Source: Bromus sterilis
Taxonomy: Eukaryota; Streptophyta; Magnoliopsida; Poales; Poaceae
Length of the DNA: 64,000 nt
Direction of reading: 5' to 3'
Assembly (NCBI GenBank): GCA_950022295.1
Contig: OX465600.1
Span: forward strand, 202,459,782-202,523,781
The notes under the pieces: generated by a model
Databases searched by the model: none
What the model saw: only the letters and a program-made list of their open reading frames with translations
Told to the model about the DNA's origin: nothing
Translations under genes and position numbers: made by a program
Part shown: piece after piece, positions 35,270-46,264 of the stretch
Layout of the letters: every line of letters begins with the position of its first letter
Position numbering within the stretch: position 1 is the stretch's first letter

Positions 35270-38200
35270 TGGCTAACAATTTGAGGCAATTGCCCTCAAT
35301 GGCCACAACTTACTTAAGCGGGTCATGGACATCAAGATCAGTCTTGCATCTCATGGGATAGCGCGTGCAATCCAAGCCACGCCACCGGGACGCAAAGGAC
35401 CTCAAGGGTCATGGTTTGAAACTCACTTCAAACCCTCAACTTGACACAATCAAACTGTCACGAGACCCTATGAGCATGGAGAGCATGATGGTTGAATGCA
35501 TCAACCGACATGTTTGGAGACTATACATTTAGTCCCTTAGTCTCCTTAGTGATCTATTTATTTATGTCCATTTATGATGTTCTAATAAGAACATGATTAT
35601 TGTTGTCATTATATATTGTATACACAATATATTATATCAGCACTTTGATACAAATACATTTGTATGTATTCTATATATATGATAGAAATTTTCATACTGG
35701 AAATCTTCAAATCTATATATAGATTTCTACGGGGGTCAATCTAATGAAAGATGATATGTGCCTTGTGGACATATGCACCACAAGCTCTATATTCTGGAAA
35801 TATAATGTTTCCACTCTTGTTAAGAGGTCAGGGAATATTCAAACAATCGCTGCACGCGATGATGTAATTATTGACTTGGGTCAAAATTATTATCCCTATG
35901 GGTACTCGAGTGTTATCAAAGATGCTCTATTGTGTCTGCATATAACTCATACCCTACTACTGTAGAGATATCCGTCAAAATAGTTTCCATAGAGAAACTT
36001 ATGATGACAACAAAGAGAAAATCTTCTCTTCACCATGCACGGATATGTCAAGTCCATTGTCTTCTTATCATCAGGATTGTACTACACATACTACAAAACC
36101 CGTAGCATATGTTGCATACACGATAGCTTCCAAAATGTCTTTCACATGACAACTTGGCATACTCGTCTTGGTCATTTCGACATTGGATTGAAACAGAAAA
36201 TATCGGCAATTTTATTGATCATGACTAAAATGATGCTACATTCTAACATATTTGGATTTTATGTGCATTACATGCAATGCAAGGAAGCTAACTTTAAGGC
36301 GCATACACCTTAAAGTCTACGCTGAACCACTCAAACTCCTTGAATTCATCAAGTCGAGGTAAGTGGCTCTTTCCAACCACTGACTAGACCATTCAGGTAT
36401 TCCATGGTTCTAAAAGACACATCTACACGATGTATCACGTGTGCATTTAGCCACACTAAACCATTGGCTCATTATCCTGAACATTGATTTCAAGCAAATC
36501 GAATGGACAATGTCACAAAATTCTTCTTGTGTGCCTTTAATATGGCCCTAGAATTGAATTTTGGCACTTTGTCCTATGTGTCTAGACTCAATATGGTTTG
36601 GTAGAATCCTTTATCCAAATAATTAAGCTCATTGCATGCTCTTTACTTTAAAATTGCAACTTACCCACTTTACGTTGGAGTCATGCAGTTTTACACGCTC
36701 ATGACAAACTGCATAATATTATTCCCCTTTATCTTTGATACGTGGAAATCTCTCTAGCATTTCCCATCTGCGATAATTCGGTTATACACCGATATCACCA
36801 CTCCGGCATACATCATTGGCCCCTCAACATATACGTGGGATCTATGTGAGGAATAACTGTATTTCCATCAATACCTCAAGCCCCTCTCACGGGGAGTTAT
36901 TCTAGGCCAGTATGCTGCTACCCCGAGGAATATTTCCAGGCATTAGGGGGAGAATTCAAGTACCATGCATAATGCCAAGAAATTATTGGAATGTTCAACA
37001 CATTCCTACCTCAAATCCACGTACTCAAAGATCTGAACCATGCGTTCAGAATATTTGCAATACATTGCAAATAACCTGCCAAATTCATTTACTGAATATA
37101 AAGGTGTCACACAATCCTACAATCCTGCAAAAATATGCCTGAAAGAGTGAAGGTACCAACAAAAATCACTCCACTCCCCGTTCAAACCAACAGGGGGAGA
37201 AGCATGGCAAAAGTACATCAGGATTCAGCTTCTCGCAAGCAAGGATATTAAGGCCATTGAATCAGTAAATGAAAGTCAACTTCACGTTGATAGACACCTA
37301 ATGGGTAGTATACACCGAGTGGATGGGAAACCTCCACCAACCCAGGTCATAGTGCACACAATGACCGGGACATCGGAATACCCGACTCAACCGCATTGGG
37401 AAACCGCGAGCAGTCATCATGGGTAACGATATTTCCATCAACTATATATAAAAATATATATTCTGGAGAAACATTTAACTGGAAGTCTACAATTGTCGAC
37501 ATACATTTCTCAACTAGATTGCAAAAACCTTTCAAATGATTCATGTCTAAAGACCATGGCCATGGCAAAGTGTGAACAACACTCAGACTGAACTCAAGCA
37601 AAAGGATGCAATACTAGGTAGAAATAATCTTGCTCAATACAGGGAAGGTATTCACAAAGCAATACCTACACCCGATTTCTTCTGAAAACAGAATGAGAAC
37701 ACCGAGGTGGTGAAACGTCGAGCAAGTATTGTAGCACAAGGGTTTACGCAGATACCCAACTAATCTCCAGAGGTGGAATCTCTTTCCGATATCTTTTATC
37801 ATTGGCAGTATAAATCATCTATCTATGCAGTTGATAGATGTAGTGATCACATATCCATGTGGCTCACTAGATTCAGACATATATGATTGATTTTCGATGA
37901 AAACTCAATTCTGAATTGAAATACAAAATGCAACATACATTGTGTAAAAATTAGTAAGTCACCATAAGACTTATTGTTGTCGGTACATATGGTACAATCG
38001 ACGTAGTGAGTTCCCTATACACAAGGATTACTCCTACAATGATGATTATCCATGTTTGTGTGCCATACACAGTGACTACTCTTGCAATGACTACACATGT
38101 AATCATCTAAATGAGGGAGTTTAATATGAAGGATTTGGGTAAAACCAAAATACCGCTCGTTACTACAACTTGAGCACCTTCATTCATTCATTATCGTATA

Positions 38201-38848
38201 CTATATTTCCTATATCCAAAAAATATTGGAGAAATTCAATATGGACAAATCCTATCCATCAAAAACTCCTATGGTGGTTCGCTCTCTAGACGTAGAGAAA
38301 GATCCGTTCAGACCGAGGGATGGTGGAGAAGAGATTTTGAAACCTGAAGTTCCATATCTCAGTGCTATTGGAGCGCTTATGTGTCTTGCAAATTGCACAA
38401 GACCAGATCTTGCTTTTACAGTGAATCTACTTGCTAGACACAGCGCAGCACCTACCAAACGCCATTGGTCAGGTGTGAATAATGTCTTTTGATATCTCCA
38501 AAGCACTAAGGATCTTGAACTGTTTTTTTCCAGTTCCAGAGAAATCTGGACTCCAATATGATTGGATACACTGACGCTGGCTATCTATCTAACCCCCATA
38601 ATGCCAGATCACAAACCGGCTTTGTGTTTCTTGATGATGGGACCGCTATATCATGGAAGTCTTCGAAACATACTTTGGTAGCAAAGTCCACAAATCATTC
38701 TGAGATAATTGCATTATATGAAGCATCAAGTGAATGTGTTTGGCTTCGCAGAATGATGAACCACATAGAACAGTCATGTGGAATTGGTTCTATCGAATCA
38801 CCAACTATTATCTATAAAGATAATGTTGCTTGTGTTGCCCGGATGTAA
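35270..38848 (+). pseudogene. Degenerate gag-pol remnant of C1
   Basis: 35270-35400 matches the C2 gag start (AATGGCC and GACATCAAGATCAGTCTTGC shared), and then most of gag is gone. 35705-36330 matches the protease and the start of the integrase region, with DSGTT changed to DICTT. 36330-36730 is broken integrase. 37740-38110 is scrambled RT lacking the YVDD box. 38226-38848 is RNase H DNA almost identical to C2 45424-46040, with few stops. The steep contrast between a well-kept RNase H and a ruined RT and integrase is unusual. Confidence 0.8.
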
Positions 38849-39401
38849 ACATGTTACCTAACAAGAAATATCACTATATTGATCATCTTGCAAATCAAAT
38901 CATACAACAAACTCATACGTTTGTTCACAAAGTCTCTACCAACTTCGACATCCAGAAAATGTCTCTAGAATTGGTATTCGACGACTTTGAGATATGCAAG
39001 AATCAGGGGGAGTATTTTCCTGAATTACTCATGTTCAATGCATCATATTATACTCTTTTTCCCTTTATGAGTTTACTTCACAGGTTCTCATCAAGGTTTT
39101 TAATGAGGTAATATCAACACAAGATCATATGTCATACTTTCTGTTTTCCCCACCGGGGTTTTTAAGAAAGTATATAGACATATTTATTGTCCTTTTAATT
39201 CTATGAGTTTTCCTTATATCGAGTTAAAACAGACAATAAGCTTTATATGTTGCGGCATTTTCTCCTTATTTTTCCCACTGGGTTTGAAGGAGTTTTGGCA
39301 ACATATCAAACACTATACTCCTCATATTTTTCCCACAGGGTTTTTGGAAGAGATTATTCCATGGATGATTGATTGCAAGCACATGAAAGGATTAGGGGGA
39401 G

Positions 39402-39630
39402 TGTTAGGATTTAATTAATTCTCTTAATTAAAGGGATAATCCTCCCTATGTAATATCTCGTATGGTTGTGTTGGCAACCATCGCGACTCTTCCTCACACA
39501 CCATCGCGACTCTTCCTCACACCCCTGCGAACAGACACATCTCTTCGTTCGCGTCTGTTCCCTTATATATATACTGTGATCATCAATGGAATAACATAGA
39601 GTTGATTTATTTTGCTTTCTACTCGCAATA
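39402..39630 (+). mobile_element. C1 3' LTR (229 bp)
   Basis: Same as the 5' LTR, with a 23-bp tandem duplication of ACCATCGCGACTCTTCC plus TCACAC at about 39478-39524. The length difference between the LTRs, 23 bp, is fully explained by it. Confidence 0.9.
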
Positions 39631-39635
39631 ATATT

Positions 39636-39856
39636 CTTGTAACTTGTTACTATGTCATCCACAGTAGGATGAATCTTTCAGATGCAAAACAAAATTGCTT
39701 GTTATAATGTTTTTATCTTACTCTAGTGGTTCTTGGAAAGTAGAATGGCCACTAGCGTGTTGGCAAGGAGGCTATGAGCGCGCGAGATTAGTTTCTTGCT
39801 AACAAGAAAACGTGTGATGACGCAGCCTTAAATAATAGTAGGTCCAATTTAGATTA
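39636..39856. other. Intervening target DNA between C1 and C2
   Basis: About 220 bp of unassigned sequence separates the two copia elements. No gene or repeat is recognised in it. It joins the DNA right of C2 (46437 onward) across the C2 insertion. Confidence 0.5.
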
Positions 39857-39861
39857 GTGAG

Positions 39862-40045
39862 TGTTGTGAATAAATCTTCGCTGTACAACCGTTTAGCGGT
39901 TTTGCCCCGTATCGGAGGCGCCTCTGCCCGAACAGGCATGTCCCTCTGCCAACGGTTGTGCCATCCCTTGCAACGTCGGTGGAGACATGTATAAATTATA
40001 ATCTTCTTCACGAGAATGAACAAGGAATTCATTCGATCTTCAACA
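39862..40045 (+). mobile_element. C2 5' LTR (184 bp)
   Basis: Starts TGTTGTGAATAAATC and ends ATCTTCAACA. It contains a short inverted repeat around CAACCGTTTAGCGGTT (39887-39902). The sequence is unlike the C1 LTR. Confidence 0.85.
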
Positions 40046-40058
40046 CGTTATCAGCACG
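40046..40058 (+). other. C2 primer-binding site
   Basis: CGTTATCAGCACG immediately follows the LTR, exactly as in C1 at 33105-33117. Identical sites in both elements indicate the same priming tRNA. Confidence 0.7.
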
Positions 40059-40109
40059 TAGAACTACCAGAGAAGAGCAAAGAGAAGAGAAGAAGCCGCC
40101 GCCGGTGAG

Positions 40110-40817
40110 ATGTCGTCCCTCACCTCCTTCTTCTTCCGCCTCATCCACGAGGACGGCCGCCGGAGCCGCCTTGCTGCCCGTCGCCGCCGCCGTGCTGCCG
40201 CTGGACGCGGCCCGGCCACCACTGGACATGGCCAGAGCGCGCACGGCCCCGTCGGCCTCGGCACCACCACCGCGCACGATCCCATCGGCCTCGGCGCCTC
40301 CGTCGCGCGCGCCCCCGTCGACCTTGGTGCCGCCGCGGCGCACGCCCCCGTTGACCCGAACGCCATGGACGCGCCCGCCGGCCTCGACCCGTGGCTGCTC
40401 GCCGGACTGGCGGCGCCGATGCTCCGCGCGCACGCAACCGGGGCCCCGCCCCCGCCTCCGCCGCCTCCTCCACCGGCGCGCTGGGTGCCGCCGAACACGC
40501 CGACGCCCGCCCCCGACGACGCCGGCCCGAGCCGTTTCCCTCCCGGCTTCGAGCCCGTGGGAGGCGCCTCCAACGCCCCGAGCCCGGCGGCGAACCAGGG
40601 CTCCAGCAGCCCCGCCACGAGGCACTTCGGCCGCCTCTTCGGCCGAGCCGTGGCCGCCATCGACCGGCGCCCGGGACGCCGCGCCGGGACGTGGTCTCCG
40701 GTGTGCCTGGGCTTCTCCAACGCCGGCGGGGAGGACCTGCACCACCCGGTGGCCGTGGTCTCCTCCACCTCCTCCTCCGAGGAGGGCTCCCCCGCGCCGC
40801 GCCATGTCCGCCGGTGA
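40110..40817 (+). CDS. Proline/alanine-rich leader ORF of C2 (235 aa), function unknown
   Basis: The frame starts at an ATG 64 bases after the LTR and lies upstream of gag. The product is Ala/Pro/Arg-rich, with a run of ten prolines near residue 115 and the segments GPSRFPPGFEPVGG and SSTSSSEEGSP. It has no domain that I recognise. The region is very GC-rich, unlike gag and pol, and overlapping long frames exist in other phases (for example 39958-41082), so part of the openness is compositional. It could be a captured host gene segment or non-coding leader RNA with packaging structure. C1 also has a GC-rich leader, though of different sequence. Confidence 0.35.
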   Translation: MSSLTSFFFRLIHEDGRRSRLAARRRRRAAAGRGPATTGHGQSAHGPVGLGTTTAHDPIGLGASVARAPVDLGAAAAHAPVDPNAMDAPAGLDPWLLAGLAAPMLRAHATGAPPPPPPPPPPARWVPPNTPTPAPDDAGPSRFPPGFEPVGGASNAPSPAANQGSSSPATRHFGRLFGRAVAAIDRRPGRRAGTWSPVCLGFSNAGGEDLHHPVAVVSSTSSSEEGSPAPRHVRR

Positions 40818-41452
40818 GCGCCGGCGTCGAGGGGAGGCAGCCGAGCCAAGGCGTCGTCGTCGCACGGGATGGATGGGGTGGTCGGGGCGGTTAGCCTTAT
40901 CCGGAACCGCCCCCCCCCCCCCTCTCCCCTTATGCGGTGGCCCTGCTGGGCCGGCCAAAGGCCGCAGCGGCCGAGGCCCATATGGCGCCAGGCGCGCCAG
41001 GCCACTCCCCTCCGCCGGCCACTGGGCCGGAAAGGACGTCTGGATTGTTATTTTTTTTTCTTCTTTTTCTGTTTATTTCTAGTTTCTGTTTTATTTACTA
41101 GTCTAACCTAGTATTAGTTATTGTATTAATTCAGTAATGTATTTCTGTTTTAGTACTGTATGTAACTAAATGTATTTATATTATGTACTTTGTAATATAA
41201 ATAAATTACCGGTTTTACACCGGAGATGATATGTTCTATGTGTATACCACATCATTAATTTAATTAACATATCATCGCGATCGAGATTAATTTCTCTCGC
41301 ACGACAGACTTGCAAATTTTTGACAAACAATTGAGGTTGACCCTTTTCAAGTTATACACTTGAGTCAAATTTTGCATTCTTATTACAAACGACGATGGTT
41401 TTTAATTTACTTATTGTAAATTAATAATCGTTGGTTCTCCATGTAGGTCGAA

Positions 41453-42496
41453 ATGACTGCCAAAGAGTTTGAGGCGCTAGCCCTCAATGGCCAGAATTAC
41501 CCTACATGGGCCATGGACATCAAGATCAGTCTTGCATCTCGCGGGATAGCACGAGCAATCCAGGACCCGGAGACTCCTCTCCCGGATGGAGCCGTGCCGC
41601 TGACAGAGCAGCAAAACTATGCTGCCTTATTCATCATAAGGCACCATATTCATCCAGATCTCAAGTCTGAGTATTTACAGGAGGAATCTCCTAGTACTCT
41701 GTTTCTGTCCCTCAAAACGAGGTATGAACAGCAGAAGGCAGTGGTCCTGCCCGAAGCACTCCATGATTGGACTCACCTACGCCTTCAAGATTTCAAATCT
41801 ATTGGTGAATACAATCACGAGGTTCATAAGATATGTTCCAAACTGCGTTTTTGTGAGAAGGAACCTAGTGAAGCGGAGAAGATAGAAAAGACTTTGTCTA
41901 CTATGCTTCCTTCCGATCGGATCCTTCAACAGCAATACCGTGCTCGCAACTATGATGTTTATTCAGAACTTATTCACATGTTACTTCAGGCTGAAAAACA
42001 TGATGAGCTACTCGCCAAGAATGGCTCTCAGTGCCCGGTTGGGGCACAACCTTTACCTGAAGTTCATATGAATGTTGCGAATAAACAAAAGTTTAATGAC
42101 ACCCCTAGGGGAAATCAACCAAACTTCAAGCATAGGCGAAACGGCAACAGGAACAAGAAATTCAGAAACTCGGGCAAGGGAAAAGGCATTGCAAAGAACA
42201 AGTTTGATAAAACCAAGCTTTGTTACAAATGTGGATGCTACTCGCACTCTACAGAAAAGTGCACCATGCCTAAACATCTGGTTATGCTGTACCAGCAGTC
42301 TCAAGGACGCAATGCACCTCAGAAGAAAAGGTTTGAAGCCAACTTCAACCTTCATCCACGTAGCGATGATGGAGCTGGATGTTCACATGATGTTCCTCCT
42401 GGAGTCATAATTCCACACCCTTTTGAGGATCCTGCTGAAACGGAGGACATGTTAATTGAGTACACCTCAAAGGACACATTTGGCGACTTCGACTAG
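41453..42496 (+). CDS. gag: C2 gag polyprotein (347 aa)
   Basis: Nucleocapsid and capsid precursor of a Ty1/copia element. It packages element RNA in cytoplasmic virus-like particles. Residues 1-190 form the capsid-type region (LNGQNYPTWAMDI near the start, RYEQQKAVVLP at about 90). A basic stretch precedes one CX2CX4HX4C zinc knuckle at residues 257-270 (CYKCGCYSHSTEKC). The start ATG lies in GAAATGACTGCC. It ends in TAG at 42494. Pol begins after about 230 bases, so pol is not a simple frameshift extension and might need a separate transcript or re-initiation. The frame is intact. Confidence 0.9.
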   Translation: MTAKEFEALALNGQNYPTWAMDIKISLASRGIARAIQDPETPLPDGAVPLTEQQNYAALFIIRHHIHPDLKSEYLQEESPSTLFLSLKTRYEQQKAVVLPEALHDWTHLRLQDFKSIGEYNHEVHKICSKLRFCEKEPSEAEKIEKTLSTMLPSDRILQQQYRARNYDVYSELIHMLLQAEKHDELLAKNGSQCPVGAQPLPEVHMNVANKQKFNDTPRGNQPNFKHRRNGNRNKKFRNSGKGKGIAKNKFDKTKLCYKCGCYSHSTEKCTMPKHLVMLYQQSQGRNAPQKKRFEANFNLHPRSDDGAGCSHDVPPGVIIPHPFEDPAETEDMLIEYTSKDTFGDFD

Positions 42497-42724
42497 TCCC
42501 ACGTTCTCCATAGTGATCTACCTATTAATGTCCATTTGTAATGATTGTAATAAGAACATAAGTGTGTCTTAGTTGTCTTTATATTGTATCAAACATATTT
42601 GATATAATAAGGTTGTAATTGTATCAACATATTTGATATAAATAAGATTGTATTCTATATATTAACATGAGTTTTTCTTATTGAAAATTCTTTGTTTTAT
42701 ATAGTCCTCTACGGGAACAATCCG

Positions 42725-45700
42725 ATGGAAGAGGAATTATGCCTTGTGGACAGTGGCACCACGAACTCAATACTGAGGGAGATAAAATATTTCCAAACTC
42801 TGAAAAAGACAAATGGAGATATCTTAACTATCGCTGGACGCGATACGGTGATTGTTGGCACAGGACGTGCCACATTTACCCTCCCAAGCGGTACACAAGT
42901 GACAATTGAGGATGCTTTATTGTATCCCGATTCGTCCCGTACCCTAATCAGTTACCGAGATATCCGTAAAAATGGTTTTCACATTGAAACCCATGAAGAC
43001 AACAAAGAGGAGTATCTACTCTTCACCAAAAATCACGGATATGGCAAAGAGGTACATGAGAAAATTCCCTCTCTATCGTCTGGTTTGTACTATACGTACA
43101 TCAAACCCGTAGAACATGTTGCTTACAAAGTAATTTTTCAGAATGTTAACGCATTCCAAACATGGCATGATCGCCTTGGTCATCCCGGTATCGGGATGAT
43201 GAGAAAAATTACTAGCAATTCCATTGGTCACAATTTACTTGAGTCAAAATTTCCTCAATCTTCTGATTTTGTGTGCACATCTTGTGCCACGGGAAAGCTA
43301 ATTTTGAGGCCTTCGCACCTCAAAATACAAGCTGAACCACTTCAGTTCCTTGAACGAATTCAAGGAGACATCTGTGGTCCCATTCAACCATTAACTGGAC
43401 CTTTCAGGTATTTCATGGTTCTTATTGACGCATCTACACGATGGTCATATGTGTGTCTTCTATCCACACGAAACCATGCATTTGCCAAGATAATGAGGCA
43501 AGTCATTAAGTTGCAAGCCCATTATCCTGAAAGTCGAATTAAATCAATTCGAATGGACAATGCTGCAGAATTCTCCTCACGAGCTTTCAATGATTATTGC
43601 ATGGCTTTGGGGATTGAAGTTCAGCACTCTGTTTCATATGTCCATACACAAATTGGTTTGGCTGAATCACTGATTAAAAGGATCAAACTCATTGCAAGAC
43701 CTTTGTTAATGAATTGCAACTTGCCAACCTCATGTTGGGGTCACGCCATTTTACACGCTGCTGACTTGATACAACTGAGGCCAACTGCATATCACAGTAC
43801 TTCCCCTCTGCAAATGGTACGTGGAAATCCTCCAAGCACTTCCCATCTGCGCAGGTTCGGATGTGCTACATACATCCCGATCTCACCACCACAGCGGACA
43901 TCTATGGGTCCACACAGGAAACTGGGGATCTATGTGGGGTACAAATCGCCGTCGATTATCAAGTACCTGGAACCCCTTACTGGGGATCTATTCACAGCCC
44001 GTCACGCTGATTGCATATTTAATGAGGAACATTTTCCAGCATTAGGGGGAGATTTCAAGTACCAGAAAGAATGCCCGAAAATTTATTGGAATGCTCAAGC
44101 CATTTCACACTCTGATCCACGTACTCATGAGACCGAACTCCAAGTTCGGAAAATCATAAATTTGCAACATCTTGCAAATAATCTGCCAGATTCATTTACT
44201 GATCTAAAAGGTGTTCCAAAATCCTTGAATCCAGCCAGAAATGCGCCCGAAAGAGTGGAGGTACCAATAAAAACCACTCAACTCCCTGTTCCTAAAAAGA
44301 GGGGGAGTAGTGCGGCCTCTAACTTGGATCCTGCTTCTAGCAAGCAGCACAGGAAATCGCGGAGAAAAACCTCCGAGACAGTAAATGCAAGTCAACTCAA
44401 CGTTGACAAACACCCAGTGGATGGGCAACCTCCACAACCCAGCTCCAGCGTGCACATACTGGCTGGGACATCGGAACACCCAGACTCACACATATTGGGA
44501 AATCATGAAGAGTCATCAAGGGTGCAGGAGATATCCACCAACTATATTGATTCTGGAGAATCATTTGATCGTAAGTCTACGATTGTCGACACTTACTTTT
44601 CTGCTACAATTGCAAATACCCTTCTCAATGATCATGATCCTAGGACCATCGTCGAGTGTGAAAAACGTTCCGACTGGCCTCAATGGAAGGATGCAATACA
44701 AGCAGAATTAGCCTCGCTTAACAAAAGAAAGGTATTCACAGAAGCAATACCTACACCTCCAAATGTTTTCCCTGTGGGATTCAAATGGGTGTTCATCCGG
44801 AGACGGAATGAGAACAATGAGGTGGTGAGATACAAAGCAAGGCTCGTAGCACAAGGTTTCACGCAGAGACCTGGCATTGATTTCAATGAAACATATTCTC
44901 CAGTTATGAGTGGTATCACATTTCGATATCTTATTTCTTTGGCAGTACAAAATCATCTATCTATGCAGTTGATGGATGTCGTGACCGCATATCTTTACGG
45001 GTCACTAGATTCGTACATTTACATGAAGGTTCCTGACGGAGTCCCTGTCCCGAATGCAAGTGCTAAACGCAACATGTATTGTGTTAAACTGAACAAGTCT
45101 CTTTACGGCTTGAAACAGTCGGGGCGGATGTGGTACAACCGACTAAGTGAGTTCCTTCTTCAGAAAGGTTACTCCAACAGTGATGATTGCCCATGTGTCT
45201 TCATCAAGAAGTCCTCTACAGGATTTTGCATCATTTCTGTGTATGTTGATGATCTCAACATCATTGGCAACGCACATAACATTGATGAAGCACGCAATCA
45301 CCTCAAGATGGAATCTGAGATGAAAGATTTGGGTAAAACCAAATTTTGCTTAGGCATTCAACTTGAGCACCTTCCATCAGGAATCATGGTACACCAAGCT
45401 GCCTATATCCAGAAAATATTGGAGAAATTCAATATGGACAAATCCTATCCATCTAAAACTCCTATGGTGGTTCGCTCTCTAGACGTAGAGAAAGATCCGT
45501 TCAGACCGAGGGATGATGGAGAAGATATCTTGAAACCTGAAGTTCCATATCTCAGTGCTATTGGAGCGCTTATGTATCTTGCAAATTGCACAAGACCAGA
45601 TCTTGCTTTTGCAGTAAATCTACTTGCTAGACACAGCGCAGCACCTACCAAGCGCCATTGGTCAGGTATAAAGAATATCTTTCGATATCTTCAAGGCACT

Positions 45701-46264
45701 AGGGATCTTGGGCTATTCTTCCAGTTCCAGAAAAATATGGATTTCAATATGATTGGATACACTGATGCTAGCTATCTATCAGACCCCCATAATGCCAGAT
45801 CACAAACCGGCTTTGTGTTTCTACATGGTGGGACTGCTATATCATGGAAGTCTTCGAAACAGACTTTGGTAGCAACGTCCACAAATCATTCTGAGATAAT
45901 TGCATTATATGAAGCGTCACGTGAATGTGTTTGGCTTCGCAGAATGATAAACCACATACAACAATCATGTGGAATTGGTTCTATCGAATCACCGACTATT
46001 ATCTATGAAGATAATACAGCTTGTGTTGCTCAAATGCAAACAGGATACATCAAGAGCAACATCACTAAGCATATAGCTCCTAAGCTATTTTTCCCCCATG
46101 AACTTCAGAAAAGCGGGGAAATAAATATCTTGCAAGTTAAATCATGTGAGAATCTTGCTGATTTATTTACCAAGTCTCTACCAAATTCTACATTCCAGAA
46201 ATATGTTCATGGAATTGGTATGCGACGACTTCAGGACTTGCAAGTATCAGGGAGGTTCTCTTGA
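42725..46264 (+). CDS. pol: C2 pol polyprotein: protease, integrase, RT, RNase H (about 1179 aa)
   Basis: Copia order is clear. The aspartic protease has LVDSGTT near residue 9. The pre-integrase zinc region has WHDRLGHPG and CTSC (about residues 147-187). The integrase core has Asp in GDICGP (215), Asp in RMDNAAEF (278) and Glu in LAESLIK (314), giving D-D(35)E spacing. Reverse transcriptase has FKWVF, KARLVAQGF and the catalytic YVDD at about 840-843. RNase H has IGYTDASY, SWKSSKQTLVA and YEDNTACV. One unusual residue is DVVTAYLYG where DVKTAFLNG is common. The open frame extends upstream to 42692 from a TTG, but the first ATG is at 42725. That ATG leaves very little before the protease site, so the N-terminus may be trimmed. 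No stop or frameshift was seen. Confidence 0.92.
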   Translation: MEEELCLVDSGTTNSILREIKYFQTLKKTNGDILTIAGRDTVIVGTGRATFTLPSGTQVTIEDALLYPDSSRTLISYRDIRKNGFHIETHEDNKEEYLLFTKNHGYGKEVHEKIPSLSSGLYYTYIKPVEHVAYKVIFQNVNAFQTWHDRLGHPGIGMMRKITSNSIGHNLLESKFPQSSDFVCTSCATGKLILRPSHLKIQAEPLQFLERIQGDICGPIQPLTGPFRYFMVLIDASTRWSYVCLLSTRNHAFAKIMRQVIKLQAHYPESRIKSIRMDNAAEFSSRAFNDYCMALGIEVQHSVSYVHTQIGLAESLIKRIKLIARPLLMNCNLPTSCWGHAILHAADLIQLRPTAYHSTSPLQMVRGNPPSTSHLRRFGCATYIPISPPQRTSMGPHRKLGIYVGYKSPSIIKYLEPLTGDLFTARHADCIFNEEHFPALGGDFKYQKECPKIYWNAQAISHSDPRTHETELQVRKIINLQHLANNLPDSFTDLKGVPKSLNPARNAPERVEVPIKTTQLPVPKKRGSSAASNLDPASSKQHRKSRRKTSETVNASQLNVDKHPVDGQPPQPSSSVHILAGTSEHPDSHILGNHEESSRVQEISTNYIDSGESFDRKSTIVDTYFSATIANTLLNDHDPRTIVECEKRSDWPQWKDAIQAELASLNKRKVFTEAIPTPPNVFPVGFKWVFIRRRNENNEVVRYKARLVAQGFTQRPGIDFNETYSPVMSGITFRYLISLAVQNHLSMQLMDVVTAYLYGSLDSYIYMKVPDGVPVPNASAKRNMYCVKLNKSLYGLKQSGRMWYNRLSEFLLQKGYSNSDDCPCVFIKKSSTGFCIISVYVDDLNIIGNAHNIDEARNHLKMESEMKDLGKTKFCLGIQLEHLPSGIMVHQAAYIQKILEKFNMDKSYPSKTPMVVRSLDVEKDPFRPRDDGEDILKPEVPYLSAIGALMYLANCTRPDLAFAVNLLARHSAAPTKRHWSGIKNIFRYLQGTRDLGLFFQFQKNMDFNMIGYTDASYLSDPHNARSQTGFVFLHGGTAISWKSSKQTLVATSTNHSEIIALYEASRECVWLRRMINHIQQSCGIGSIESPTIIYEDNTACVAQMQTGYIKSNITKHIAPKLFFPHELQKSGEINILQVKSCENLADLFTKSLPNSTFQKYVHGIGMRRLQDLQVSGRFS

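Larger units (their letters stand above)
32899..39630 (+). mobile_element. Copia element C1, complete ends but decayed interior
   Basis: The element is bounded by LTRs starting TGTTAGG and ending CGCAATA, and by a perfect 5-bp duplication ATATT (32894-32898 and 39631-39635). The PBS-like CGTTATCAGCACG follows the 5' LTR at 33105. A polypurine tract AGGGGGAG precedes the 3' LTR. The interior is related to C2 throughout but has large deletions, notably most of gag, and many stops. It must be non-autonomous. Confidence 0.9.

Noticed and set aside
39958..41082. 374-aa ORF overlapping the C2 leader
   Set aside because: It begins inside the LTR and is in a different phase from the 235-aa frame; its Ala/Pro/Arg content follows GC richness. 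I kept the other frame only as a low-confidence candidate.
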